Shown: in pieces, positions 26,331 through 34,229 of the stretch
Layout of the letters: the number at the start of each line of letters is the position of its first letter
Position numbering within the stretch: the first letter of the stretch is position 1
Assembly (NCBI GenBank): GCA_029240055.1
Contig: JARBTT010000004.1
Location: 1-47,806 of the forward strand
Reading direction: 5' to 3'
From: Anaerosinus sp.
GTDB taxonomy: Bacteria > Bacillota > Negativicutes > JARBTT01
Length of the DNA: 47,806 nt
Notes under the pieces: generated by a model
Seen by the model: only the letters and a program-made list of their open reading frames with translations
What the model was told of the DNA's origin: nothing
Databases searched by the model: none
Translations under genes and position numbers: made by a program

Positions 26331-28661
26331 GTGTTTAAAATTAATACATTAGAAGGACATAATCGTATGTCAACGCAAGATTTGCTTATGGCCATTAGTG
26401 AGGCTGTGGCAAATGGTGAGACAGAATTTGATATAGCGGCTTCCGGCCAACATGATATTGGTGGACCACTATGGCACCCTGAAGGTAAAACGTTAAAATT
26501 CCATGTAACCAATGCTGGTCAACGCGTTGGTTCTATGTGTCTTGAAAATACAGAAATTATCGTAGATGGTTCTGCTTCCGCTGACGTAGGTTGGCTCAAT
26601 GCGGGTGGGAAAATCGTCATCAAGGGTGATGCTGGGGATACAGCGGGCCATTGTGCGGCGGCTGGTAGTATTTATATCGGCGGGCGTGCTGGTACGCGCT
26701 CAGGTTCCCTAATGAAACATGACCCACTTTATGATCCGCCAGAAATGTGGATACTCAAGAATGTCGGCAGTTTTTCCTTTGAGTTCATGGGTGGCGGTAA
26801 GGCGATTGTCTGCGGCTATGATAGTGAAGCATTTGAGTCGGTACTTGGTGATCGTGCTTGTGTTGGTATGGTTGGTGGTGTTCTTTACTTTAGGGGGAAG
26901 GCAAAAGGTATTTCTCAAGAGGAACTCACAGTAACTGAACTTGAAGCTAGCGATATTGAATATTTAGATGGTAAAATGGATGAGTTCTTAAGTTCCATAG
27001 ATAGACCAGAACTTCGCGTTGAACTTACCAATTGGAGTGAATGGCATAAGTTAAGACCATTGACGTTTGAAGAACGCATACCAAGAGATGTGGCCAATAT
27101 TAAAGACTTCCGTACAAAAGAATGGGTTGAAGGCGGTATCTTCAGCGATGTTTGTATGGATGACTTTGCGGTAAATAGTCTGGTTATGACAGGGACTTAC
27201 CGTCAACGTGTGCCAGCTTGGGAAAATGCAAAATATGCATCTCCATGTGAGTTTAATTGTCCGGCAAATGTGCCAACGCAACAACGGTATAATTTACTTC
27301 GTGAAGGCAAAGTAGAAGAAGCGTATAAATTAGTTTTGGAATATACTCCATTCCCAGGATCTGTTTGCGGTAGCGTTTGCCCTAACCTTTGCATGGAAGG
27401 CTGTACGCGTGGAACACTTGATGAGGCTGTACAGATTGGTCAACTTGGACTTTACTCGGTAGATACGATTGTAGAAGCACCAAAGGTGAAAACTGGCAAA
27501 ACAATCGCGGTTCTTGGTGGTGGGGTCGCAGGGCTAAATGCAGCTTGGCAATTAGCGAAAAAAGGTCATGATGTTATTGTCTATGAAGAAGATGTAAAAA
27601 TGGGTGGGAAATTAGAACAAGTTATTCCTCGTTCTCGTCTACCACAAGAAATATTACAAAAAGAATTAAAACGCATTACTGATATGGGCATTAAATTTGT
27701 TAATAACTATAAAATAACTGCCGAAAGGTTTGCTGAAATAAAAGCTGGGCATGATGCAGTTATCGTGGCTACCGGTGGACATAATCCAACTGTATTCCCA
27801 TGGCCAGGAAAAGAAAGAATTGTTAAGGGGTTACATTTCTTAAAAGCGGTGAACAAGGGGGAACATCCAGCAGTCGGTAAAAATGTTATTGTTATCGGGT
27901 GTGGTAATTCTGGGATGGACGCTGCCTTGGGTGCGTATCAAATGGGCGCTGAGAAGGTTACGTGTATTGATGTACAAAAACCAGCGGCTTTTGCCAAAGA
28001 AATCGCCCACGTAGAAGCTCTCGGTGGTAAACTTATCTGGCCAGTAATGACCAAAGAAGTAACGGATGAAGGGATTATTACGAATGACGGTACACTCATC
28101 CCTGGCGATATGGTAATCATTACAGTGGGTGAAGTTCCAGAACTTGAATATTTACCAGAAGGCTTAGAAAAATTCCGGGCTTGGTTGGTACCAAAAGCCG
28201 ATAAAAGCATTATGGACGGTGTATTTGCTGCAGGCGATGTGATTAAACCAGGTCGCCTTGTTGATGCAATTGGGGCGGGCTCTAAAGCGGCTCATGCGGC
28301 AGATCTTTATGTAAGAGGGCTTGCTTATGAGCCAAAAACAGAAAAAAATTTGGTGCCATCAAATCAATTAGGCAAAGATTATTTTACAAAATGTCATAGC
28401 TGTGAACTACCTGCGGCTAATGAAGATTATAATCGTTGTATTAGTTGTGGGACTTGTCGTGATTGCCAAATGTGCTTGAAATCTTGTCCTGAAAAAGCAA
28501 TCACAAGAGTTGATTTGCCAGATGGAACATTCCAATATGAATCTAGTGCGGAAAAATGTATTGGCTGCGGCATTTGTTCGGGTGTTTGCCCATGCGGTAT
28601 TTGGTTGATGGACTCTAATACTGAAAAAATCAATATGTATAGAACATATAATAAAAATTAA
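26331..28661 (+). CDS. Fused glutamate synthase GXGXG domain, GltD-type oxidoreductase and ferredoxin
   Basis: This 776-residue product joins three modules. Residues 1-250 are the GltB C-terminal beta-helix (GXGXG) domain, with GWLNAGGKIVIKGDAGD and GRAGTRSGS. Residues about 300-690 are GltD-like: Cys-rich CEFNCPANVP and CGSVCPNLCMEGC, FAD loop GGGVAGLNAA, NAD(P) loop GCGNSGMDAA and AAGDV. Residues about 705-765 are a two-cluster ferredoxin with CISCGTCRDCQMCLKSC and CIGCGICSGVCPC. It would deliver electrons from NAD(P)H or ferredoxin to the FMN subunit. The start is GTG at 26331 after AGGAGGG. Carrying the GXGXG domain on the reductase chain is uncommon compared with E. coli GltB/GltD; I know similar arrangements in anaerobes but cannot say how common they are. 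Confidence 0.92.
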   Translation: MFKINTLEGHNRMSTQDLLMAISEAVANGETEFDIAASGQHDIGGPLWHPEGKTLKFHVTNAGQRVGSMCLENTEIIVDGSASADVGWLNAGGKIVIKGDAGDTAGHCAAAGSIYIGGRAGTRSGSLMKHDPLYDPPEMWILKNVGSFSFEFMGGGKAIVCGYDSEAFESVLGDRACVGMVGGVLYFRGKAKGISQEELTVTELEASDIEYLDGKMDEFLSSIDRPELRVELTNWSEWHKLRPLTFEERIPRDVANIKDFRTKEWVEGGIFSDVCMDDFAVNSLVMTGTYRQRVPAWENAKYASPCEFNCPANVPTQQRYNLLREGKVEEAYKLVLEYTPFPGSVCGSVCPNLCMEGCTRGTLDEAVQIGQLGLYSVDTIVEAPKVKTGKTIAVLGGGVAGLNAAWQLAKKGHDVIVYEEDVKMGGKLEQVIPRSRLPQEILQKELKRITDMGIKFVNNYKITAERFAEIKAGHDAVIVATGGHNPTVFPWPGKERIVKGLHFLKAVNKGEHPAVGKNVIVIGCGNSGMDAALGAYQMGAEKVTCIDVQKPAAFAKEIAHVEALGGKLIWPVMTKEVTDEGIITNDGTLIPGDMVIITVGEVPELEYLPEGLEKFRAWLVPKADKSIMDGVFAAGDVIKPGRLVDAIGAGSKAAHAADLYVRGLAYEPKTEKNLVPSNQLGKDYFTKCHSCELPAANEDYNRCISCGTCRDCQMCLKSCPEKAITRVDLPDGTFQYESSAEKCIGCGICSGVCPCGIWLMDSNTEKINMYRTYNKN

Positions 28662-28672
28662 GTTGTTTTAAG

Positions 28673-28720
28673 ATGTCGGATTTTGCGGAATGGATTACTG
28701 TAGAATCCGACATTTTGGTT
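28673..28720 (+). terminator. Terminator of the glutamate synthase operon
   Basis: ATGTCGGATT (28673-28682) pairs with AATCCGACAT (28704-28713), followed by TTTTGGTT. It lies 11 bases after the stop codon. Confidence 0.75.
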
Positions 28721-28744
28721 AAGCCTGAGGTATCAACACTAAAA

Positions 28745-28775
28745 GTACAAGTGTGTGCGTTGAGTGTACAAAGTG
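28745..28775. promoter_or_regulatory. Direct repeat upstream of the livJ1 promoter
   Basis: GTACAAGTG (28745-28753) and GTACAAAGTG (28766-28775) are spaced 21 bp apart, two helical turns, and end 13 bp before the -35 box. The core GTACAAAGT recurs inside the spacer of the livH promoter (33071-33079). A binding site for a common regulator is inferred. Confidence 0.45.
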
Positions 28776-28788
28776 ACTTAAAAATATA

Positions 28789-28817
28789 TTGACGATGTAA
28801 CAGATGTAAACTATAAT
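28789..28817 (+). promoter_or_regulatory. Promoter of livJ1
   Basis: TTGACG (28789-28794), 17-bp spacer, TATAAT (28812-28817). The start codon lies about 63 bases after the predicted transcription start. Confidence 0.8.
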
Positions 28818-28886
28818 ACTCTTATGGCATATGAGCGAGGATGTGTAGTTCATATACTGGGGGATATTTTTCTAGGGGGGTACAAA

Positions 28887-30074
28887 ATGAATTTAAAGAA
28901 GAAAGTGATGTCTATGACCAGCCTGGCCGTAGGGATGACAATGATGGGCGTATTGTTTGCTGGTTGCGGTGGTAATGACGCGGCAAATAGCAACGAAATT
29001 AAAATTGGTGCAAACTTTGAGTTAACAGGCGGCGTTGCGAATTATGGTAGCCAAGCGTTAAACGGTATCAAATTAGCAATCAAACAAGCCAATGATGCTG
29101 GTGGAGTAAATGGCAAGAAAATCAATTTGATTGTCGCTGATAACAAATCAGAAGCATCTGAAGCAGCCAATGCAACAACAAAACTAATTTCCAACGATAA
29201 AGTTAAAGTTGTTCTTGGTCCAGCAACGACTTCGAATATGTTAGCAACAACGCAAATTGCAACAGATAACAAAATTCCAGTCATTGCACCAACAGGTACA
29301 AATCCTAAAATTACGGTTGGTGAAGATGGTAAAGTAAAACCATTTATCTTCCGTAGTTGTTTCATTGATCCATTACAAGGTGAAGTGATGGCAGGATTTG
29401 CGGCAAAAACATTAAATGCGAAGACCGCAGCAATTTACGTAGACTCCAGTTCTGACTATTCCAAGAGTTTAGCAGAAGTATTTACAAAACAATTTGAAGC
29501 TGCTGGTGGTAAAGTGCTTTTGCAAGAAGCTTTCTTGCAAAAGGATCAAGACTTCAAATCAACACTTACAAAGATTAAAGCGGAAAATCCTGATGTTATA
29601 TTTATCCCAGCTTACTATGAAGAAGTTGGGAAAATTGTAAAACAAGCACGTGAATTAGGCATTACTGCTCCTTTACTTGGAACTGATGGTTGGGATGATG
29701 CTAAACTTGCTGAAATCGCTGGGGCTGCACCATTGAATAATACATTCTTTAGTTCTCACTATTCTATCCAAGATAGTGATGAAAATGTTAAAAAATTCAT
29801 TGAAGCTTATAAAGCTGAGTATAAACAAGAACCAAGTGTATTTGCAGCGCTAGGGTATGATGCGGGTATGATGCTAATTGATGCAATCAAACGCGCTGGG
29901 TCTGATGATCCAGAGAAAATTCGTAAGGCATTAGAAGAAACGAAAGATTTGCAAGTGGGTACTGGTGTTATCACAATTGATAAAAATCATGATCCAATTA
30001 AATCAGCCGTTGTTTTGGAAATGAAAGACGGTCAAAAAATCTTTAAACAAAAGATTAATCCTACCAAGGAATAA
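28887..30074 (+). CDS. livJ: Branched-chain-type amino-acid ABC transporter binding lipoprotein (first copy)
   Basis: The 395-residue product is a LivJ-type binding protein. It has a lipoprotein signal with lipobox LFAGC, Cys27, then a Gly/Asn-rich linker and the two-lobe fold starting IKIGANFELTGGVANYGSQALNG. The ligand region has ATTSN and DSSSDYS, the latter with the Tyr that contacts the ligand amino group in E. coli LivJ. It delivers amino acids to the LivHMGF complex encoded downstream. An in-frame ATG at 28824 lies at the transcription start; ATG 28887 with AGGGGGG upstream is the true start. It is close to the second copy over its whole length, indicating a tandem duplication. Which amino acid is bound cannot be read from sequence. 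Confidence 0.92.
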   Translation: MNLKKKVMSMTSLAVGMTMMGVLFAGCGGNDAANSNEIKIGANFELTGGVANYGSQALNGIKLAIKQANDAGGVNGKKINLIVADNKSEASEAANATTKLISNDKVKVVLGPATTSNMLATTQIATDNKIPVIAPTGTNPKITVGEDGKVKPFIFRSCFIDPLQGEVMAGFAAKTLNAKTAAIYVDSSSDYSKSLAEVFTKQFEAAGGKVLLQEAFLQKDQDFKSTLTKIKAENPDVIFIPAYYEEVGKIVKQARELGITAPLLGTDGWDDAKLAEIAGAAPLNNTFFSSHYSIQDSDENVKKFIEAYKAEYKQEPSVFAALGYDAGMMLIDAIKRAGSDDPEKIRKALEETKDLQVGTGVITIDKNHDPIKSAVVLEMKDGQKIFKQKINPTKE

Positions 30075-30111
30075 ATTAAAAGAATACTTGCAATTAAAAT
30101 CAATGTTGATT

Positions 30112-30153
30112 AGCAGGGGCGAGGCAGCCAGAGGCCTTGTTCCTGCTTTTTTA
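30112..30153 (+). terminator. Terminator between the first and second livJ copies
   Basis: A 14-bp stem, AGCAGGGGCGAGGC (30112-30125) / GCCTTGTTCCTGCT (30134-30147), all positions paired with three wobbles, then TTTTTTA. As no promoter is visible before the second copy, this may be a partial terminator that sets the ratio of the two proteins. Confidence 0.78.
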
Positions 30154-30201
30154 TATAGTATTCCCAGTTTCGAGTTAACAAAATTTAAGGGGGGCGTAAA
30201 C

Positions 30202-31377
30202 ATGAAAAATAAATTGACGAAAATTGCCAGCCTTTTGGTAGGGCTGGCAATGGGCACTAGCTTACTAGCCGGTTGTGGTGGTGCAGCAACACAAGCTGAT
30301 AGTAAGGAAATTCTTGTTGGTGGAAACTTTGAGATGACTGGTGTTATTGCCAATTTTGGTACGCAAACTACAAATGGCCTTAAATTGGCGTTTAAGCAGA
30401 TTAATGACGCTGGTGGAATCAATGGTAAGAAAATTAAATTTATCATTGCTGACAACAAATCAGAGCCATCAGAATCGGCAAATGCAACAACGAAACTGAT
30501 TACAAATGATAAAGTTAAAGTTGTGATTGGAGCAGTTTCTAGCTCGAATGTACTTGCAGCTATTCCAATTGCAGAGTCTAATAAAGTTCCGTTGATTACA
30601 CCAACAGGAACAAACCCTAAAATCACCGTTGGCGACGACGGCAAAGTAAATAGCTATATTTTTAGATCGTGCTTTATTGACACATTCCAAGGTAGCATAA
30701 TGGCAAACTTTGCTACAAACTCTTTAAATGCAAAAACTGTGGTAGTTTATTCCGATAACAGTTCAGACGAGTCAAAAGGGTTAGCAGAAGTATTTATAAA
30801 GCAATTTGAAGCAGCTGGCGGTAAAGTTCTCGGACAAGAAGCTTTTTTGCAAAAAGACCAAGACTTTAAAGCAACACTTACAAAAATTAAAGCATTAAAT
30901 CCAGATATTGTGTTCTTACCTGCATACTATGAAGAAGTAGGTAAAATTCTAAAACAAGCACGCGAACTAGGTATTACAGCAAAATTCCTAGGTACTGATG
31001 GTTGGGATGATCCTAAAATGGTAGAAGTAGCTGGTACAGATGCTGTGGAAGGCAATTTCTTTAGCAATCACTATTCAGCACAAGATTCGGATCCGAATGT
31101 AAAAAGTTTCGTAGATGCTTATAAAGCAGAATATAATCAAGAACCTAGTTCTCTTGCCGCACTTGGTTACGATGCTGGCTTGATGGTTGCTGATGCAATC
31201 AAACGTGCTGGCTCTGATGATCCAGAAAAAATCCGTAAAGCATTAGAAGAAACAAAAAACTTCCAGGTTAGCACAGGGATTATTTCCTTAGATGATAGCC
31301 ATAACCCAATTAAATCTGCGGTTGTTATTGAAATGAAAGATGGTAAACAAGTATTCAAAGAAAAAATCAATCCTTGA
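30202..31377 (+). CDS. livJ: Branched-chain-type amino-acid ABC transporter binding lipoprotein (second copy)
   Basis: The 391-residue product has lipobox LLAGC, Cys25, and aligns without gaps of note to the first copy. Identical stretches include PTGTNPKITVG, FIFRSCFID-type residues (IFRSCFID), QKDQDF and RAGSDDPEKIRKALEETK. One striking change: where copies one and three have SSDY, this one has SSDE, replacing the Tyr expected to contact the ligand amino group. The preceding block is GAVSSSN instead of GPATTSN. This suggests a different ligand preference. The frame opens at 30088, but ATG 30202 has AAGGGGGG upstream. A terminator follows the gene. Confidence 0.92.
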   Translation: MKNKLTKIASLLVGLAMGTSLLAGCGGAATQADSKEILVGGNFEMTGVIANFGTQTTNGLKLAFKQINDAGGINGKKIKFIIADNKSEPSESANATTKLITNDKVKVVIGAVSSSNVLAAIPIAESNKVPLITPTGTNPKITVGDDGKVNSYIFRSCFIDTFQGSIMANFATNSLNAKTVVVYSDNSSDESKGLAEVFIKQFEAAGGKVLGQEAFLQKDQDFKATLTKIKALNPDIVFLPAYYEEVGKILKQARELGITAKFLGTDGWDDPKMVEVAGTDAVEGNFFSNHYSAQDSDPNVKSFVDAYKAEYNQEPSSLAALGYDAGLMVADAIKRAGSDDPEKIRKALEETKNFQVSTGIISLDDSHNPIKSAVVIEMKDGKQVFKEKINP

Positions 31378-31449
31378 TTTTTAGAAAAATGCGATTAAAC
31401 TGTTGTTTTGTTAGCCAATACAATGGTTCCCGAGAGTGAAACAAAAACG

Positions 31450-31495
31450 AGGAGCTAGCACGAAAATATTTTGTGAATAGCTCCTTGTCTTTATT
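31450..31495 (+). terminator. Terminator after the second livJ copy
   Basis: AGGAGCTA (31450-31457) pairs with TAGCTCCT (31478-31485) with an inner CAC/GTG, followed by TGTCTTTATT. The T run is modest. Confidence 0.65.
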
Positions 31496-31498
31496 GGA

Positions 31499-31562
31499 AG
31501 GACAAAAAATGATTTTGTCCTAATATTGTGGTATTGACAATATTGGGAAGTACTTTTAAAAT
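31499..31562 (+). promoter_or_regulatory. Promoter of the third livJ copy with overlapping inverted repeats
   Basis: TTGACA (31534-31539), 17-bp spacer, TAAAAT (31557-31562). Directly upstream are two perfect inverted repeats: AGGACAAAA/TTTTGTCCT (31499-31507 and 31513-31521) and AATATTGT/ACAATATT (31522-31529 and 31537-31544). The second one covers the -35 box and is therefore operator-like. Confidence 0.65.
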
Positions 31563-31647
31563 TAAACCTATTGGTGCTTAATTAAGTTAGGATTTAAACT
31601 AAATTATCTATAGTGGATAATTTTATTTTGATTAAGTATGAATGAGA

Positions 31648-31682
31648 AGTAAGGTTACGGGCAGAGATAGTGTAACATTACT
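31648..31682. promoter_or_regulatory. Dyad in the leader of the third livJ copy
   Basis: AGTAAGGTTAC (31648-31658) and GTAACATTACT (31672-31682) match at 10 of 11 positions as an inverted repeat with a 13-bp centre. It ends 34 bases before the ATG. It could be a DNA operator or an RNA hairpin. Confidence 0.5.
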
Positions 31683-31716
31683 TTCTGGCGAGTATTAATA
31701 GTTGAGGGGGATCATT

Positions 31717-32889
31717 ATGTTTTTCAAAAAAAGTAAACAAATGTTATGTGCAGTTACAGCGATGGGCATGCTTGCACTAGCCGTTACTGGTTGTGGTGGC
31801 GGTTCTAGCTCTGACACAATTAAACTTGGGGCAAATTTAGAAATGACAGGTACAAATGCTACCTTTGGTCAATCAGCGACCAATGGGGCAAAGCTTGCAA
31901 TTAAAGAAGTAAATGCAAAGGGTGGCGTACTTGGCAAAAAAATAAATTTAGTCGTAGCAGATAATAAATCAGAAGCTGCAGAAGCAGCCAATGCAATGCA
32001 AAAATTAATTTCACAAGATAAAGTACTAGGTGTTATTGCACCAATCGCGTCTTCTAGTGTTATTGCTGGCGCACAAGTAAATATGGACGGTAAAGTTCTT
32101 GCGATTAGTCCAACAGCATCTAATCCAAAAGTAACAGTCGATCCAGCTACTGGAAAAACTCGCGATTATTTATTTAGAGCAGCGTTTATTGATCCTTTCC
32201 AAGGCTCTGTAATGGCTAATTTTGCAACGAAAACGCTAAAAGGTAAAACGGCAGCGTTGTATATCGATAATTCCAGTGACTATGCAAAAGGATTAGGGCA
32301 ATTCTTTAAAGAAACGTTTATCAAAAATGGTGGAACTATTGTCGCTGAAGAAGCATATTTAGCAAAAGATACTGATTTTAAATCAACATTAACAAAGATT
32401 AAAGCAACAAATCCTGACATCGTATTTGTACCGGGCTACTACCAAGAAGTTGGTATGATCGTAAAACAAGGCCGCGAAATTGGTATTAAAGCGGCAATAT
32501 TAGGTGGCGATGGTTGGGATAGTGCGAAACTTCCTGAAATCGCTGGTGCCGAAGCATTAAATAATACATTCTTCGCAAATCATTATTCCCCGGACGATAA
32601 TAGCCCCGCAATTAAAACCTTTGTCGATTCTTATAAAGCAGAATATGGCGAAACTCCAGATGCCTTCGCAGCGCTTTCGTATGATGCTACTATGATGATC
32701 ATTGAAGCAATCAAACGTGCTGGCAGTGAAGACACTGTGAAAATCAAAGATGAACTTGCAAAAACAAAAGACTATCAAGCTGTTTCAGGAGTAATTACCT
32801 TAAATCAAACACATGATGCGGTTAAGAGTGCCGTTGTTATTGAAATGAAAGATGGTAAACAAACTTTTAAAGAAAAAGTAAATCCATAA
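31717..32889 (+). CDS. livJ: Branched-chain-type amino-acid ABC transporter binding lipoprotein (third copy)
   Basis: The 390-residue product has the lipobox AVTGC, Cys26, and a LivJ fold starting IKLGANLEMTGTNATFGQSATNG. It keeps the ligand-contact Tyr (NSSDYA) and has PIASSS in the other contact loop. It is more distant from copies one and two than they are from each other, so it is an older paralogue. Its own promoter and two dyads upstream suggest separate regulation. ATG 31717 follows GAGGGGG by 6 bases; an upstream TTG at 31702 overlaps that site. It stands last before livHMGF. Confidence 0.92.
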   Translation: MFFKKSKQMLCAVTAMGMLALAVTGCGGGSSSDTIKLGANLEMTGTNATFGQSATNGAKLAIKEVNAKGGVLGKKINLVVADNKSEAAEAANAMQKLISQDKVLGVIAPIASSSVIAGAQVNMDGKVLAISPTASNPKVTVDPATGKTRDYLFRAAFIDPFQGSVMANFATKTLKGKTAALYIDNSSDYAKGLGQFFKETFIKNGGTIVAEEAYLAKDTDFKSTLTKIKATNPDIVFVPGYYQEVGMIVKQGREIGIKAAILGGDGWDSAKLPEIAGAEALNNTFFANHYSPDDNSPAIKTFVDSYKAEYGETPDAFAALSYDATMMIIEAIKRAGSEDTVKIKDELAKTKDYQAVSGVITLNQTHDAVKSAVVIEMKDGKQTFKEKVNP

Positions 32890-32910
32890 AGCGAATCGTT
32901 ATTTATCAAG

Positions 32911-32965
32911 AAACACACTATGATGATACTAATAATATAGTATATATCCATAGTGTGTTTTTTTG
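32911..32965 (+). terminator. Terminator after the third livJ copy
   Basis: Perfect 12-bp stem AAACACACTATG (32911-32922) / CATAGTGTGTTT (32949-32960) with a T run; the loop contains a further ATACTA/TAGTAT pairing. Confidence 0.82.
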
Positions 32966-33064
32966 TGATGGACATTGAGGAAAACTATTGTATACAAAAT
33001 GCGGTATATTTTATATATAAACGCTAAAATCACCGTTAATCAAGCAAATATGTAAAATGAATGA

Positions 33065-33093
33065 TTGACAGTACAAAGTTACAATATTATAAT
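33065..33093 (+). promoter_or_regulatory. Promoter of the livHMGF operon
   Basis: TTGACA (33065-33070), 17-bp spacer, TATAAT (33088-33093), a perfect match. The spacer begins GTACAAAGT, also seen upstream of livJ1. A perfect palindrome, TTGTATACAA (32988-32997), of the kind bound by GntR-type regulators, lies 68 bp upstream. Confidence 0.82.
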
Positions 33094-33099
33094 GATGAT

Positions 33100-33246
33100 A
33101 GTAATGGTTTTAGTCGTAGACGTTTAAACTGTAAGTATGAGGATGTTTGTTGCTCAGGGTGGAGCATACTGCTAGGTATGGCGAAATTAGAGGTAAATGA
33201 AGACCTTTAGCCAATCGTAATGGCTAAAGGTCTTTTCGTGGTTTTT
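33100..33246 (+). ncRNA. Structured leader RNA with terminator before livH (unassigned)
   Basis: From the predicted transcription start the RNA has AGTATG/CATACT pairing (33134-33139 and 33165-33170) enclosing CTC/GAG, a second small hairpin (ATAC/GTAT, 33166-33179), and then a perfect 14-bp terminator stem AAGACCTTTAGCCA (33200-33213) / TGGCTAAAGGTCTT (33221-33234) with T-rich tail. livH starts 87 bases later. This is the layout of a riboswitch or attenuator, or of a small RNA with its own terminator. I compared it by eye with common riboswitch cores (T-box, lysine, glycine, SAM, TPP, FMN, purine, ZTP, NiCo) and found no match. Confidence 0.6.
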
Positions 33247-33332
33247 ACCATGTAGCATGACAAATAACGGAAACCTCAGTTTAAGGGTTACTAGCCAAAA
33301 CGTCAGTTATTTATATGAATGGAGGAGAAAAA

Positions 33333-34220
33333 ATGGAATTTTTGGAACAATTAATTCAACAGTTAATTAATGGTATTTCATTGGGTAGTATTTATGCCTT
33401 GATCGCATTAGGTTATACTATGGTTTACGGGATTATCAAATTAATTAACTTTGCCCATGGCGACATTTATATGATTGGCGCATATGCTGGTTTCTTTGCA
33501 ACAGCAAACCTTGGTTTACCATTTGTGCCAGCACTTATAGTATCAATGGTTGTGGCTGGTTTGATTGGGATGCTGATTGAACGAATGGCATATCGTCCAC
33601 TTCGTCATGCGCCGAAAATTGCGGTATTGATTACGGCAATTGGTATTTCATTGTTATTAGAATATGGTGGAATGTTACTTTTTACTCCACAACCGAGAAC
33701 GTTTCCTAACGTATTGGAATCGGTAACGTATCATATGGGACCATTTGTAGTAAATAGTCAGCAAATCATTATTTTAGTCGTTTCAGTTATTTTAATGGTT
33801 ATCTTAACTTATGTAGTACAAAAAACAATCATTGGTAAAGCAATGCGTGCAGTTTCTTTTGATACGGATGCAGCGCAATTGATGGGGATAGACGTTGACC
33901 GCATTATTTCAGCTACGTTTGGTATCGGTTCAGCGCTTGCCGCTGCGGCTGGTGTACTTGTTGGTATCTATTATAATTCTATCGATCCACTTATGGGGAT
34001 CATGCCGGGACTAAAAGCCTTCGTTGCAGCAGTACTTGGTGGGATTGGTATTATTCCTGGTGCAATGGCCGGTGGTGTTATCCTTGGTGTTATTGAAGCA
34101 TTAGTAAGTGGATTCATTTCCTCTACATTCCGTGATGCAGCGGCGTTTGCCATTTTAATTATTATCCTATTGTTCAAACCTTCAGGGTTATTTGGCAAAA
34201 ACGTACGCGAGAAAGTGTAG
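33333..34220 (+). CDS. livH: Branched-chain amino-acid ABC transporter permease LivH
   Basis: The 295-residue product is one of the two membrane subunits of the Liv transporter. It has about eight hydrophobic segments, the start QLINGISLGSIYALIALGYTM, the NFAHGDIYMIGAY block and the cytoplasmic coupling segment GKAMRAVSFDTDAAQLMGIDVD. ATG 33333 follows GGAGGAG; an in-frame ATG at 33315 precedes that site and is unlikely. It is the first gene of a tight four-gene set behind a terminator-bearing leader. Gaps between livH, livM, livG and livF are from -1 to 9 bases. Confidence 0.95.
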   Translation: MEFLEQLIQQLINGISLGSIYALIALGYTMVYGIIKLINFAHGDIYMIGAYAGFFATANLGLPFVPALIVSMVVAGLIGMLIERMAYRPLRHAPKIAVLITAIGISLLLEYGGMLLFTPQPRTFPNVLESVTYHMGPFVVNSQQIIILVVSVILMVILTYVVQKTIIGKAMRAVSFDTDAAQLMGIDVDRIISATFGIGSALAAAAGVLVGIYYNSIDPLMGIMPGLKAFVAAVLGGIGIIPGAMAGGVILGVIEALVSGFISSTFRDAAAFAILIIILLFKPSGLFGKNVREKV

Positions 34221-34229
34221 GTGGTAAAT

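Noticed and set aside
33151-33165. CAGGGTGG in the livH leader as a possible T-box core
   Set aside because: It is not followed by the ACCGCG of the T-box sequence, and no specifier-loop architecture was found.
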